A stretch of 64,000 bases of DNA from Phytoseiulus persimilis (lineage: Eukaryota; Arthropoda; Arachnida; Mesostigmata; Phytoseiidae), in the NCBI GenBank assembly GCA_037576195.1, contig CM075102.1, positions 14,380,745 through 14,444,744 on the forward strand, given 5' to 3'. Positions 10,340-21,522 of the stretch are shown here, one piece after another. Positions within the stretch are counted from its first letter, which is position 1; each line of letters begins with the position of its first letter. The notes under the pieces are model-generated. The model was given only the letters and a program-made list of their open reading frames with translations. It was not told the DNA's origin and did no database searches. Position numbers and translations under genes: made by a program.

Positions 10340-12157
10340 TTATGCTTGCTGGGGTGGGGCCGGTCTCGGTCCGCGGTGACCTCCTCTGGCGGGACCCTGC
10401 AACCGATCAAGATCCGTTAGATTCTTCCGCTTCGAAGAAAATTCGTTGAGGGAAGGGCCAGCCTACGTTCGAGTAGAAAACGACCTAATCAGTTGGAGAC
10501 AAGAACTTCGAGAGGGCCGATGAACTTGCTGAACTCACATTATTCCTGTTTCTGTTGTCGTAGCCCCGGTTGTTTCCATAACCACCATATCCTCCCTGAT
10601 TTCCTCCGTGTCCACGGTTGTCGTAGTTTCGGTTTCCCCCGTATCCACGAGATCTGTTGTAGCCGTATCCTCCGCGTCCTCTGTAATTGTTATAGCCTCC
10701 ATTCCAGCCCCCGCGTCGGTAGCCCCAGCTCGGCGGGGCCGAGACCCCGAACGTTTCTTTGTTGATGCTTCTCTCATGACGCCAATCGACACGACCAGTG
10801 TTGGCACCGTTCTGCCTCTCCAACGCCTCGCAACTGATCTGATCGAAGAAGCTCTTGCTCTTGTTGTAGTATTCAGCGGGTTCTGCTTCTTGTTGGGCGG
10901 ATTTCTCTTCGGACTTCGCCTCTTCCTGATTCTCTTCCTCGCTCCAAGTGTAAGACTCGTCGTCACCGTTGCCCGCGCCGTCACTGATTTTAGTTTTCGC
11001 CATTTTAGATTCGAGCTCTTGGAACTCTAGATTCGCCTGCTCAAAGTCGAACTCCTCGTCGAACTTGAGGGGCTCCTTGTTGGCTTGCAGTTGCCCTCTG
11101 GGCCTGAGTCCGCCCATTCCCCTGCCACGACCCATGCCACCGCCCCGACCACGCATCTGGCCATATCCTCCGCCGCCATGCCCAAACTCTTGAGAAGAAC
11201 CTTGTGGACCGCCTCGTCTGTGCTGATAGTTATCCCTCCCGTAATTCTCGCCTCTCTGGCCTTCTCTGGGTGGATGCTTGTTGTAACCCTCTGCGCTTCC
11301 TCGATAAGTGTTATTGTTCGAGTGTCCAGGTCGTCGGTGCTCCTCTTCCTCCTCCCCTCGTCGAGGTTCCTGATGTTTGGGCGCTTCGGGGCTACTCGTC
11401 CTTGACGTCTCGACGATCGGGCCGCAAGGCGCTACCTTGGGAGGAAAACCTCCAAGGTTTGGATCGGGCGGCGGGATCGGAGCTCCTGGCGCAGCCATCA
11501 GTGGCCCAGGAGATAGCCCCAAAGCACTACCGAACGGGGACTGGGACTGGTGAGGTGGCATGAACATTGGTGGTTGCTGTCCGTAGGGTGTCCCAGAGAA
11601 ATCTCCGAATGATGGAGCACCCCCAGCCGTGGGGGGAGGGGGAGGCCCCATGGAATGGCTCACGATCGCCGGGTCCTGAGCTAGCGTAGGAATCGGGGGT
11701 TGACACACGCGAAGGTCCTTGATGTCTGCCGCCTTGAATATTATGTACTCGAAGATCTCATCGCGAGGGGGGAACGGTGTGTCGGTTTTCCGGTCTTCCG
11801 TACCGAAGGAGCGCACTGCAAGGAAATGGTCTTGTCAATCATGGCTACTCAGACAGAATGTCTTCGCGCGTGGCCGTAACTCAGGCCAACATAACGTGGT
11901 AAAACCAGCTCGTCAACCGATCCGAAATTCTTGAGAATGTGAAAACGGCTCGGTGTGTCAATGTTTCCGTCCGGAAAGCTATGCGAGGTAAGCTGTCACT
12001 GAAGCTCGATCACGTAATGACCCAGAACTCACGAACCTTTGGCAAGCGCAACGGTGCTCTCCTTAGAGTCAATGGTGTACAAGATTCCTTCGTATCGTAT
12101 CTCAGCCTTCGAAATGAGGCATATTTTCGAGCCGAGGTAAGGTGTTGGGGCCGCCAT
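10340..12157 (-). CDS. LSM14: LSM14 (RAP55 / trailer hitch) mRNP protein
   Basis: Three exons: 12157-12037, 11815-10539, 10396-10340; introns 221 and 142 nt; 484 aa. The start [20 protein letters not shown] and the following '[11 protein letters not shown]' are the N-terminal Lsm fold, which continues across the first junction ([17 protein letters not shown], then [13 protein letters not shown]). Downstream lie a proline/glycine-rich linker, the FDF box near residue 292 ([15 protein letters not shown]), the FFD box near 365 ([14 protein letters not shown]), the TFG box near 393 (NKETFGVSA) and a long Gly/Tyr/Arg-rich RGG tail. The short last exon supplies [18 protein letters not shown]. The family acts in P-bodies and stored mRNPs, binding 4E-T or eIF4E and the DDX6 helicase to repress translation and promote decapping. 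All hallmark boxes are present, so it should be functional. Confidence 0.96.
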
Positions 12158-14683
12158 CGTTCAGCCTAGAATAAAGCCGGGCTTTGAGTCAGAAGTCCGC
12201 AAACCGATCATGGCAAGCGCTCCTGTGCTCAGTTTCGGTACTCATTGGATTATTCAGATCATGTCGTAGAGCCCAAACTGGGATGCCGCGTCTTGCGTCT
12301 GACTGTCCTCCTGTTGTCGAAACGACCGGTATGCGACGCACTCGACTGTGTTGGAGCCAGCTCTCTAAGATCAACCTCTCCTCGAACGCTGAGCATCCAG
12401 CTCTTGGAAATGCTCGACATTTGAGCAGGAGAGTGTACAAAGCGAGTTCATGAGGGCTTTTGCGTTTAGATGTAGCCTCTGTCGAGATCAGACTCCGGTC
12501 GTAGATGCCTTGAGAGTTCCTCACTGAAAGAACTTCCTCTGGCAAAATCTCACCTTGGAAAGGTTCCTCAGGGTCTAAGAGAAGGGATTGGGGAGCGTCT
12601 CAGCGGCCGAAAATGATTCAAATGACAGATTAGCACAGATTACAAACTACACTCTGAATGGCCTCCGAATCGCCGTAAATACAACACCATTACAACAAAA
12701 ACTACGATTGGCTTTCCTGCGATAGAAGCTTTACTTCGGACCGACGCTCCTCACCCGTTCCGATTGTTTCGTTCTCTCCTGACCTTTCTCCCAAGCGAAA
12801 ATTGCGTGTGAAAATTCCCCGGCACTTCAACCATAGTTTCCCCGGAGCAACCCTAGGAATTTGATTTTTGTGGGAGATTTCAAGAATGTGTTCCGTGGGC
12901 CGAAGAAGCTTCCATGACAGAACGATGCCACGACGCCATGCTTGTTTCGTGTTTTCAACTGAGCATGCAAATTCCGGAGCGCGCGAACGGCGAACCAATG
13001 TAACGGGGTAACTTATGCTAAATACACTGATCCGGTATTCAGCATGAGACGGCTCAAGGCGAATGACAGGAAGTTTCCCGGATGCGAAGAGAGAAGTCCG
13101 CGATGGGGTAGGATTCAAGATGGCGATTCGCCGCCATCTCGGCGGGGAAGGTGGAACAGAAAGCGCGCGAGCCACCAGCCGCGCCGGTACGGACCTCCTG
13201 AGGCAGGAAGTCGGAGATCCAGACCGAATGTTTCGGATGACGCAGGGAGAGCTCGAAACTCCACAATGAGATGAATATTCAGCTTGACAAATGATCCTCT
13301 TGAGAGGTCGAAATACTGGAATTCTCTCGAACACGGTTTCATTGATTCACACAACTCTACCTACACAGGCATGGTATACTCTGTGCCTTTCGTATCGGGT
13401 GCTTCATTCTTCAGCACTTCATTCGAGTCTCCTCTTCCCTCTGTGTTTTCCATTCGATACTCGGGCTAATGGCGCGAATGGGCTCGTTTGCATCGTTCTT
13501 CTCATTGTTGAGTGGGGACGTCATTAGGACGGGCTCTGGCCGTGTCTTGGCGGTTGGTTATGATGCGACCAGGATCAGGAAAGGCTAGAGTGACGTCGAT
13601 GTTCGAGAAAATAGCTATTGCTGCGCGGGGAGTCACGTTGGTCTTTGAAAGGAGTCAACCGAGAAGCGACTCTCTGGATGTGCTTCGCTCTGTTCCCAAT
13701 ACCCCTCGGAGCTCTGGGTCGATCAGTGGAATTGAATGTTAAAGTGTCTGGTTGCTGACTTCCATCGTATATTCTCGCCGCGTGAGGTTCGTCGAAACCG
13801 GACTAGACAGAGCAGTTGTTCATGAAGCATCGGAACAGATCGTGCTCCTGAAAGTTCGGGGATACAAGCAGAGATGCAGCGGAGGATCGCAAGACTAGGG
13901 TAATCTGTGAATATACGGATCGATCCCTTCAACTTTCGGTGGATTCTTCGGAGTCAAGGTGGATTCTTAACCCGTCCCGTTTCTGAGCTAGGAAGCTCTG
14001 GAGCGCCGCGGTAATGCTGTCAATCACTCCTGTATTCATACCGAGGCAACGAAGAATAGTATTGAGTTCAGGTGTCATTGTCACGCAATCTGTGGCCAGC
14101 CGCGACAATGTTCGCCCGGTTAAGGATCTCGATTGAAGAGCACTCCGCGAAAGGGAACTCCATTGAGCTGTCGGGAAGCATGAAGATTATCACCCCTGTA
14201 CCTTCGATGAAGGAGTCGAAAGGAGGAAACGCGTTCCCACAGAATTATCCCATCCGTTTCAGGAGGACTGACGACTCCCGCAACCCGCGGCTCCTAGGAA
14301 TGCCCTGGACGCTAGTTAAAGAGTGTTGCCCTGGATGAGGATCAACAAAACGGAGATTGAACTCCGATTTGATTCGCGATTCGAGCATCGAATGTAGACC
14401 GATCTGGTAGCTACCAGATCGGTCGTGATTTGGACAGCGAGTAACGGCAATATCAGTTAGGCTCATTTCGACGGGGGCCCATTTGTCTCGCATTTTCCAG
14501 TGCGAGATCTACAGATTCAGAGCCGGGTCGAAGCCCTCCTGCTTGATTCCGCGACGCTCCATTCGCGTCGCGTCCTCTCCTGTCAATTCTACAGCCCTCT
14601 CTCATTGTTTTGATCCGTTTCGAATGGAGCGAAGTCGCTCTTGAAGAGTAGTTGTGGAACTTTCAGTGGACACGCCGCGGACG
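12158..14683. other. Intergenic stretch between LSM14 and POLR2K
   Basis: No gene is recognised. A minus-strand frame of 210 codons (12702-13334) is the longest, but it is Arg/Ser-rich with no motif and no splice support. A CAAGATGGCG box, the typical YY1-type initiator found at many animal promoters, occurs at about 13117 next to an inverted copy (CGCCGCCATCTCGGCGG). A perfect palindrome lies at 14397-14424. Confidence 0.4.
14397..14424. repeat. Perfect 28-bp palindrome upstream of POLR2K
   Basis: The half-site GACCGATCTGGTAG is followed immediately by its exact reverse complement, with no spacer. It lies about 260 bp upstream of the POLR2K start codon. It could be a dimeric factor site or a transposon footprint; neither can be told apart from sequence alone. 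Confidence 0.85.
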
Positions 14684-15045
14684 ATGTCTGACAAACCAGG
14701 AGGGTCAGGTGGTGCTGGAGGATCGTCCCTGAACAAGCCTCCATCAATGATCTACATTTGCGGGGACTGCCATCATGAGAACGAAATGAAACTCTCGGAT
14801 CCAATCCGTTGCAGGTCAGTTATTCTCAGGCAGCTTCACGTGATTCCTGCTGGCATGTTACTCGTTCTTTCTCCAGCAACATATTCGCTAACATTGTTGT
14901 GTCACAAGATCTGAATATTCCTTTCCGACTTTAGTGCATGTAAAACGAACTAATTAGAAACGATCGCCATTTCAACAGAGAGTGCGGATACCGAATCATG
15001 TACAAGCGACGCACGAAGAGACACATGGTCTTCGACGCTCGATGA
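14684..15045 (+). CDS. POLR2K: RNA polymerases I, II and III subunit RPABC4 (RPB12)
   Basis: Two exons, 14684-14814 and 14979-15045, separated by a 164-nt intron (GTCAGT donor, TTTCAACAG acceptor), give 65 aa. The product starts [20 protein letters not shown], a Gly/Ser-rich leader slightly longer than in human (58 aa in all). The conserved core follows: [13 protein letters not shown], then [17 protein letters not shown], ending MVFDAR. The four cysteines (CGDC...CREC) form the zinc ribbon, and the basic C-terminus contacts the RPB3/RPB11 side of all three nuclear polymerases. It is the only well-supported plus-strand gene in the window. The first of two nearby ATGs in good context was taken as the start. 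Confidence 0.97.
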
Positions 15046-15109
15046 AACTCTGACTGGGTCTATTCCTGTCAGAAAACAGATCGCAGTTGGCGTTACGAAA
15101 GAAGTTCCG

Positions 15110-15115
15110 AATAAA
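15110..15115 (+). promoter_or_regulatory. Poly(A) signal of POLR2K
   Basis: AATAAA lies 65 nt past the POLR2K stop codon on the same strand. Confidence 0.7.
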
Positions 15116-16549
15116 ACATCGCGGGGTCCACCTTACCAACTTATCTTGAGTCCGAATCAGGAGAATAACAAGCGACGTGAGTATTTCGCCTCGGGGACTA
15201 GCTCATCGAACAGATCGTCAGACAATGTTTTCGCACTCCTGCCACAAAAGGAGAACTTCGCTTGACTTTTCAACTGACTGGGTCGGAACGGAGTTCAGAA
15301 CCACAGTCCTGAGGTTCACCGCGCACCCGGCGCTTAGACGAAGTCGGCGCGTTCTCCCAGCGTTCCGAGCTGCTGACATAACTGCTGCGAATGGCCGCGT
15401 GTGCAGCACGTACTATGACTGCGGATCGGCCTCCGGAGTTCATGATCAGAAGAGAAGTACCTTCCCCGATGACTTGACCCGCGAAACCTTTCCGGAGAGT
15501 CTCCACAATCATAAGCGCGAGAGTATGACATATCTCAAACTAGCCACGGACAGGGAATCAAACTCTCCCGGACTTCCGCGCTGATGACGGGATAAAGTCG
15601 ACACGTAGAAAACCATGTTCCGAAATGCGTTTTATTCCTGCGGAATATAGTGGATAACAAGGCGCTGGATAAAGAATTTATACACATGCTACGAACAGCG
15701 TCTTGGTTCGTTAGATTGTAGTCAAATATTGCATCTTTCGGTGAATACACAAATGTCCTGTTTGAAAGACTGAAGGGTAGTAAAATGAAGGAGAATAAGC
15801 TCGGATCTCCGAGTTCGTCTGCGGCGAAAACACAGGGGAGTCAACAGCTCACGGTCGAGTGTGAGGCTGAGGCCCATGTAATCGGGTGCTTTTCTATGGA
15901 CTTTCTGGGAAACTTTCCGGCAAAACTTTCTCTTCGACTTCTTGACCCTTGAAACCGCAGTTTTCAGCTTTAATGTCTCGGTAATCAGTAATGAGGCTCA
16001 AGGAGTGAGCTTGCGGTCACACATTACTGGGGGATCAGAGTTGAAAACTGCAGTTGAAGGTTGCAGGGGGGGGGGGAGAAACTTCTGACGATGGATTTCT
16101 CTACAAGTCGATGGAAAGGACTGGACTACTTGGGTCTCGACCCTAGATCCCACCATGAGGTCGTGCCATTCCCTCGTCAGTTCAGTCGCTGTCCTCCTCC
16201 GACCTGTAAAGTTCAGATTAGTGTTCCATCAGTCTAGCAAAACTGTTCGTAAGAGCGAATTCCTTTCTCCAGCTCGGAAATCATGAAGAGTTGGTTGCCT
16301 CGATAGAAACTCAAACACTCGTCCTTCTGGAATAAAGCCATCGATACGGGCCACTACCGTATCGATGGCTTGGAACAGGAATGCGATATGGAGGATCTCC
16401 CATGCCAGAGATGGAGCAACTTGAATCGTGGAGACCCTCAGCGGCATTAAATTAGTTTGTGCTCAAACGTATTCAACGAGTTCCGATCATTACCAAGTCG
16501 AGAAGATCGCCACCAAGCCTCTGTTCCGCGACAGGATGGAAGATTCGAC
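15116..16549. other. Intergenic, convergent 3' ends of POLR2K and COASY
   Basis: No gene is recognised. Open frames on both strands at 15177-15584 overlap each other and carry no family motif. A run of nine or more G occurs near 16066. The two flanking genes converge here, so much of the stretch is probably 3' UTR and spacer. Confidence 0.4.
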
Positions 16550-18749
16550 CTAGTTGCGAATGTACTTCTGAACGGCCTCGAACGCGCGGCGCACTTGCTG
16601 CTGCGTCACTTCCTTCTCCCACATCGACGACAGGACCACGTGCGCTTTGTCTATGAACATCTTCGCTGGCTTCTGGGAGCGGATTTTCTTGAGGGCTAGT
16701 TCGTGATCACAACGATCTCTTTCCATGACTCTGGAGATAGCTTCTTTTTCCGATATGAGCGAGTACCAAACCATGTGTGTCAAACGATCCCAGCCGCCCT
16801 CGAATAGTAGAGCTGCTTCTATCACCACAATTTTCGCGCCGCTCTTCCCCGCTTCCTCGACCTGAAGTTGAAACTTTTTGTCACTGTGGGTCAATAGCAA
16901 CGAATATATTCGTGTTCCCAGTATTGTCGAGGTTCGAACCTTTTTTCGCAAGAGTTTCTCGATCTCAGGCCAAACGAGTCCATTGAGTTGCTCTCGTTTC
17001 TTGGCGTCCGCGAAGATAATCGCGCCCAAGGCTTTCCGATTGATTGTTCCGTCTTCTGCGCGAACTTCAGCACCGAAGGTATCAACGAGAGTCTGGTTGA
17101 GTGCTGTTCCTGGTTTATAGGTTTCGTGCCCGAGAAGATCCGCTGAGATGCACGTGGCTCCCAACGACGCAAGTGTTTGCATGATATGAGTTTTGCCCGT
17201 ACATATACCTCCCGTCAGCCCGATGACGAAAGGCGACTCGGGAAGCTCAGGATTCGACTTCGGCTCTCGTAGAATTCTCCCGAGTAGAGAAATTCGTTGC
17301 GAAGAGGACGAGATCTTATCGTCCATGAATTTCTCCAATTTATCATGATTCGGCAACAATGACACGTTGAACAAAGCCATAAGAGGAAAATTCTGAAAAA
17401 TCGATGGAACATCCAGAAGTCTCAAGATGTGTCTTTCCTCTGATCCCAAAGGAGTAGCTTTTGTTCAGATCAGAATCCGTTCCCGATTCCAACGACCGAG
17501 CGCGGGAGTATACAAACCTTCTTTGCGCGTTCCTCGTTCACTTTGTGCCCGCCTTTGATCGTCTCATCGGAGACGTATAAACACTGCAAGCCGGGATCTT
17601 GGATTGTTGGTCCATAGGGATCGTAAATCGGCGTGATGTCGTAGGTGAGGGTCGGATCCATATCTGTTAGACATTTGGTCAGCGCGTCTATCCTGTCTTC
17701 CAGAGGTTCAATGAGCTCCCAAAGCAGCTTATCTGGGGAAGGAACGAAAGTACACCCCGAGTGAGAATCAGGAATCGTGTGATAGGTTGTTCCCTCGGTC
17801 GTGAATCGTCCAGCTATGTCAAAGTGCCGGCTCTCACTCTTTATCATATCGCCATCGGTGACGCCGACAACCAATTTCTCTGTGGCTCTTGCTACCGCGG
17901 CGCTCAGTAGCACCTTGTGGCCGAGATGTAGCCTGTCAAAAGTCCCTCCTAGACAGACGCTTTTAAATGAGGCCGAGTCCTCCTTGACATCCTCTTCCTC
18001 ATTTCCTGTAGTCACGGTTGGCACGGGGTGGATTTCGGGACTGATGCCGAAGTTCTCCTCCAAGTACCGTTCGGGGTTCTCTGAGGAATGCAGCTCTCTC
18101 AGTTCATATGGTCCATGTAAGATGATCTGGGCTATAATCTGAATGTCGAGGCTCGGATCGTCTTTCAATATAATAATACGGGTCTCAGATGCCTTCTCAA
18201 GTAGTCAGGCTGGCCATCCGACTCGCAGACGACTGCTCCATGACGATGATTATAGACTCGATTACGAGGAAAGGCCCGTGTATATACAGAGAAACGGAAG
18301 CCCCACCGATCCCAATCATCGGACTCACCAAATCCACTGTGCGCTATGACGACTTCAATTTTCTTGTTTAGATGTGTATCTCGCAGGTCAACGTTCTTCA
18401 AGAAACCCTGGAGCACCCGCACGTCAAGGTGGCCACATTCACGCGCTGCCTGTTCGAAGTACCATCTTATAGAATCTCCCGGAAGAAACGATGCGTGATG
18501 TTTCCTCGAATATACTCAGGGCAATCACTTCATACTCACCTCTCCGTAGATTCTCGGTATAATACTCCTCAACTGCGAAACTTCCCCCGATGTGAACGCA
18601 GATCGTTTCAAGGGCCACTGGTATCCGGGTTCTAGACGGATGTACAGAGTCTGATCCACTACTCGCCGGGCTTCTCTCAGGAACGGTGCCACATTCTTGA
18701 GGATTTGTCGAATAGGTGTTGCGATCACCAACAAGCCGGTATGGAACAT
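16550..18749 (-). CDS. COASY: Bifunctional coenzyme A synthase (PPAT + dephospho-CoA kinase)
   Basis: Six exons: 18749-18540, 18449-18329, 18232-18180, 18138-17518, 17392-16940, 16861-16550; 589 aa (human ~564). The N-terminus MFHTGLLVIATPIRQILKN, with QTLYIRLEPG, matches the regulatory leader of animal COASY. The phosphopantetheine adenylyltransferase domain carries GGTFDRLHLGHKVLL, the nucleotidyltransferase (T/H)xGH motif, and VSDETIKGG. The dephospho-CoA kinase domain carries the P-loop GLTGGICTGKTH, the lid-side SADLLGHETYKPG and a C-terminal WEKEVTQQQVRRAFE. Together they make the last two steps of CoA synthesis, at the mitochondrial outer membrane or in the cytosol. Weak points are a 41-nt intron (18179-18139), needed to join two frames, and a 78-nt intron (16939-16862) that is a multiple of three with no stop, so retention would keep the frame. 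Confidence 0.94.
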
Positions 18750-19208
18750 CTCTGTTGGAGAGACAACCTTCCTGAGGATTAGGGTGCTCCGAAATTTCCA
18801 CCGGAACCATTTTCAGAGAACAGAAGAGAATGGCAAAGTCAGAATCCATGCCGCGCGGTTTCGTCTCGCTTCACGCCACAATACCGTCAAGTGAGCGAGT
18901 GATCGGCTTCTGCAAATGTTGATCACGGAACCAATTTTCCATGTTGAGCTCGCTATTCTCTGTTCCTTGATCGGAGGAGCAAGAATCAACTGCGATAGGT
19001 ATCCGGCTCAACTAATTTCACGGAAGGTTGTCTACGTTCCTCGAACGTCGACGTCCTCCCTCTCTCCGTTCTCAGTCATCTCTTCTATCGAACTCACGTT
19101 CTCCGTTTTCGCTGTTCATAGCGTGGCTAACAGCGGGCATTACTTCGCTCACTCAAATCTCCTCTGGATGCAACTGGTAGTCAGATGTGCTGACGTGCCA
19201 CCACTTAC

Positions 19209-19409
19209 CTTCGCGAGCTGAAAACGGGGAAAGGAGGTCTGAGGTGAGAACTTCGCGGCCACCGTGCGGACGTCAAGAAGAGCACTCCATTCGCGAAAGC
19301 GAAGTCGCAATCGTTTGAGCCAGATAGGAACACTCCAATCGGTACACACAAAACACCTATTAGCAGACCAGTGGAATCCGCGATTAGCGATCGCACATCG
19401 CGAGTGCCT
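19209..19409 (-). other. Exon-like segment 460 bp upstream of COASY start
   Basis: A 67-codon open stretch ends at a consensus GTAAGT donor (exon end ...SFPRFQLAK). It could be a 5' non-coding or coding first exon of COASY, spliced to an acceptor before 18749, or part of another gene. Fragments read WLKRLRLRFREWSALLDV. No ATG begins the frame and no family is recognised. Confidence 0.22.
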
Positions 19410-19900
19410 TTAGTTTTCCTCCAAACTTCCGAGGCTTTTCTCTTTCCTCGTTATCGACAGCGGACTCTGTGCGCAGATCACTGCGGATTTTACAGAACCT
19501 CGAAATTCAATCACAGTATTTGTCACCACCTCAAGACATTAGGGTCGAAGAAAAGTGAAATGCGCTCGGGTTCGAAGGGACACAGAGCCAGTTCCACAGA
19601 TCGCAACAATCGGGAAGCGCCCGAAAAATGCATTCAAGAACACATGGATACCTCCTGTACACTGCAATGTGCCGTTCAAGATGGCGGTAACAGACGAATT
19701 CGTGAGAGAGAAGGAACAGGAGGGAGAAGGGCACGACAAAGGAGCGAGAGTAAACAACGGCGCTGAACCGAGGGAGTGATGGTTTAGAAGCGAGCGCGGG
19801 TACTTCGTGTTGATCGGAGGTGGCCGACGAGGCTAAATTAACTGGTGGCTTAAGTAACTTCTGACTGGGCGATAAAGATCCGCCCGGGGACCGCGATTCC

Positions 19901-19971
19901 TGGCGGCCACCCGCGGGTATCCGCTGCAAACTCGCGGTCAGCTGCGGTTACTGGCGGTTACCCGCGGGTAT
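19901..19971. repeat. Imperfect 20-bp direct repeat, 51-bp spacing
   Basis: TGGCGG(CC/TT)ACCCGCGGGTAT occurs at 19901-19920 and 19952-19971 with two mismatches. Each copy contains the palindrome CCCGCGGG. Function is unknown; it may be a remnant of a GC-rich tandem array. Confidence 0.6.
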
Positions 19972-21522
19972 AGCAAGCCGATGGCCTACGAATCCATCTT
20001 TGGTTGCATCATCTTTGGAGCGATTACGAGACAAACTCTTTATTCGCTCATAAACCTCAGCTAAACGCTCCTGCCCATGGCGAGGCACGAGAAAGCGTAT
20101 TCGATCCTTTTTCCAAAGCGTGCCTGTGGTCCAATTGACCAACCGATGAAATATGGATTCGATACGGCATACGGCTAAGCGGATGCTGATCATTTCCTGT
20201 TTGACGAACATCGCTCGGCGCCTTCAATTTCACAAATCATTCAACCGCTACTCAATTCTGACAGTCAGCACGGACAATGAGGACATATTGTAAGACTTCT
20301 CGTCGGGGCTTCGTACTCCCGTTTATTTCACTGGCTCGTGAACCTCAATCGGGTAGCGCGGGTGCGACCGATCTCAATCGCGTATGCCACAAAACTCACT
20401 CTCTGTTCTCTCTCTATGATCAACTTCTAATTCTCCTTTCCAATTCCGCCTTCGCACCATCTCCTCCGAGATGGCCGGCGCGCTCTCTAGCGGTGGCGGG
20501 GACAATGAGCGATACCTAGGGCTGGAGCTACATAGGGCGAGATCATTTACAATCCTACAATATCACGAGTGAGCTTCACTTCATTACACTAAGTCAGTCG
20601 TCAACTCACAGCTGTGAGCGTAGCTTCCTCGGCGAAGATAATCCTATGGAGCAGAAACGTGGAATGCGCTATGAAGCGTCAGAGCCGAGAGCCGTTCCGA
20701 ACAGACACTGGATCCCGTAAATCGCTTCAGGAGTACTTTCGGAACCGTTCGACTCATCCGCAAGGCTCGCTGTTACCTGAAATGAGAGATTTGAAGTTCT
20801 TGAGAATTTTCCACCGCAGCTCGAACCTTATGGAGTCCCTTCCATTTAGCTCCGATTCTTCGAATGAGAAATGTTGAGATGCAACACGCGAAAGCGGATG
20901 CATCCGAATCTAGATTCAGCAGACTCGGTTCGTACTAGAACCAACGCCAATTAAGGCGCTAGAGCAATCAATTCCTTCATCAGTGAACCCATGTTCACCT
21001 ACATGCCCGGCTCAGTGCCATGATTACTAACACCCTCGAAGTAATCCCCGGAGACTCGAGTCTTCTCCTTGCTACCGTATCAGTGTCCGCGAGGTGGATC
21101 TGCCTGTGCACGGAGCCTCCTATCTAGTGTGCCTCTGAAGACGAAATCCTCTCTAACAAGAAATGATTTTCAATCTCCCATGATATGAATTGAACAATGA
21201 ATCGAATAAGTTGAAGGAAGTTCTAGAAAAGCGTCAATCGAAACTAGATATTATAATACGCTGTCGAAGAATGACGATCTCCGTGAACCTGAAAAGTATG
21301 GTCGGATCGACCCCGAGATCACCTCCCTGGATACCTTTAGGTATGGTCAGATCGATTTCGAAACCACCCCCATGGCCCAGAAGGCGAGTGGACGAACTGA
21401 CAGACGAAGCGGATTATATTAGGCGGGTCAAAAAGTTCGTTGGCTTCCCTACCCGATTTTGAGGAGCCAAATCTCTGCAGACAACAATATTTTCATTCAA
21501 TTATGCGATTATGAACGCTCAA

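Larger units (their letters stand above)
18750..21522. other. Upstream of COASY; no firm gene
   Basis: Contains an exon-like minus-strand piece (19209-19409), a CAAGATGGCGG box at about 19679 followed by a 32-codon plus-strand frame, and an imperfect direct repeat at 19901-19971. The rest, up to the retrotransposon 3' end, shows nothing I can assign. Confidence 0.35.

Noticed and set aside
10535..11030. Long overlapping frames on both strands over LSM14 (for example 149 and 140 codons)
   Set aside because: Shadows of the repetitive RGG/Gly-Tyr-rich LSM14 coding exon.
13110..13160. CAAGATGGCG box as a gene start
   Set aside because: Matches a YY1-type initiator, but no convincing coding frame follows on either strand; noted only in the spacer entry.
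12702..13334. 210-codon minus-strand frame
   Set aside because: Arg/Ser/Pro-rich composition without motif or splice sites; a few frames of this length are expected by chance in 64 kb at this base composition.
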